A DNA stretch of 64,000 nucleotides from Nitratireductor thuwali. Its GTDB lineage: Bacteria > Pseudomonadota > Alphaproteobacteria > Rhizobiales > Rhizobiaceae. The stretch spans positions 3,594,001-3,658,000 of the forward strand of contig NZ_CP030941.1 of the NCBI RefSeq assembly GCF_036621415.1. Reading direction: 5' to 3'. Of this stretch, positions 63,870 to 64,000 are shown piece after piece. Numbering within the stretch: the first letter of the stretch is position 1; every line of letters starts with the position of its first letter. Below the pieces are notes generated by a model that had not been told where the DNA came from, searched no databases, and worked only from the letters and a program-made list of their open reading frames with translations. A program made the position numbers and the translations under genes.

Positions 63870-64000
63870 TCACCAGCCCGGCAGCACCTGGCTCGGCCGC
63901 AGCCGCTTGCCGCGCCGGTGGGTGAGGGATACGAAGTCGAAACCTTCGGCTTCGTCCGGCGTCAGCGGCACCGAGATATTGTCGAGGCTCTCGGTGACAT
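63870..64000 (-). CDS. 3' end of an unidentified gene
   Basis: An open frame enters from the window edge and stops at 63870. Forty-two residues are visible, ending FDFVSLTHRRGKRLRPSQVLPGW. I do not recognise the family from this C-terminus. It is on the same strand as xseA and ends 51 bases before the chosen xseA start, so it probably shares the transcript. Confidence 0.55.
   Translation of the reverse strand, partial: VTESLDNISVPLTPDEAEGFDFVSLTHRRGKRLRPSQVLPGW

Overview
This 64 kb window is GC-rich chromosomal DNA from an alphaproteobacterium. It most likely belongs to the order Hyphomicrobiales (Rhizobiales), close to Phyllobacteriaceae/Mesorhizobium-like genera. The inference rests on gene orders typical of that group (lptF-lptG-lptD-surA-pdxA-rsmA, fabD-fabG-acpP-fabF-mltG-yicC-gmk, uvrC-pgsA-moaD-moaE), an HdaA-type DnaA relative, a free-standing NDUFS4-like complex I subunit, Omp25/31-like small porins and two intergenic palindromic elements of the rhizobial mosaic-repeat kind. 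Genes are tightly packed, often with ATGA or similar overlaps. Several start with GTG or TTG. I see no prophage, integrase, insertion sequence, CRISPR array, secretion cluster or other accessory island.

Layout. 1-4.4 kb: the end of citramalate synthase, a RarD permease, a secreted glycerophosphodiesterase with a PHO-box-like site, and a LOG protein. 4.7-11.4 kb: a cell-envelope LysM protein, an ArsR regulator with a palindromic operator over its own start codon, an Atm1-type exporter, psd-pssA (phosphatidylethanolamine synthesis) and a divergent acyltransferase. 11.5-22 kb, minus strand: an SDR, purF, cvpA, radA, alr, dnaB, cfa and the ribosomal set rpsF-rpsR-rplI. 22-31 kb: an ABC-2 exporter, then on the plus strand the fatty-acid core fabD-fabG-acpP-fabF with mltG, yicC and gmk.

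31-41 kb: the LPS-export/outer-membrane biogenesis operon lptF-lptG-lptD-surA-pdxA-rsmA on the minus strand, divergent from pepA-holC. 41-46 kb: an ABC-F protein, an unusual secreted glycine-rich repeat protein with two interlocked palindromes in its leader, DinB, a GST and ndk. 46-50 kb: moaE, moaD, pgsA, uvrC and an SDR (minus). 50-54 kb: a tandem pair of outer-membrane beta-barrel proteins, a mosaic repeat, a secreted RNase T2 overlapping a small secreted cysteine protein, and rlmJ. 54-64 kb: a molybdopterin oxidoreductase, tRNA-Arg(TCT), the NDUFS4-like gene, tRNA-Pro(TGG), an hdaA-perM-pgsA-like operon, purM-purN, dodecin, a second mosaic repeat, xseA and the 3' end of an unidentified gene.

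Taken together the window is mainly envelope biogenesis (phospholipids, fatty acids, LPS export, porins), purine synthesis (purF, purM, purN), DNA replication and repair (dnaB, radA, uvrC, xseA, holC, hdaA) and molybdopterin synthesis with one Mo enzyme. I found no convincing new multi-gene system. The best leads are the glycine-rich secreted protein with its palindromic leader, the RNase T2/small cysteine protein pair, the ArsR operator and several unexplained perfect hairpins.
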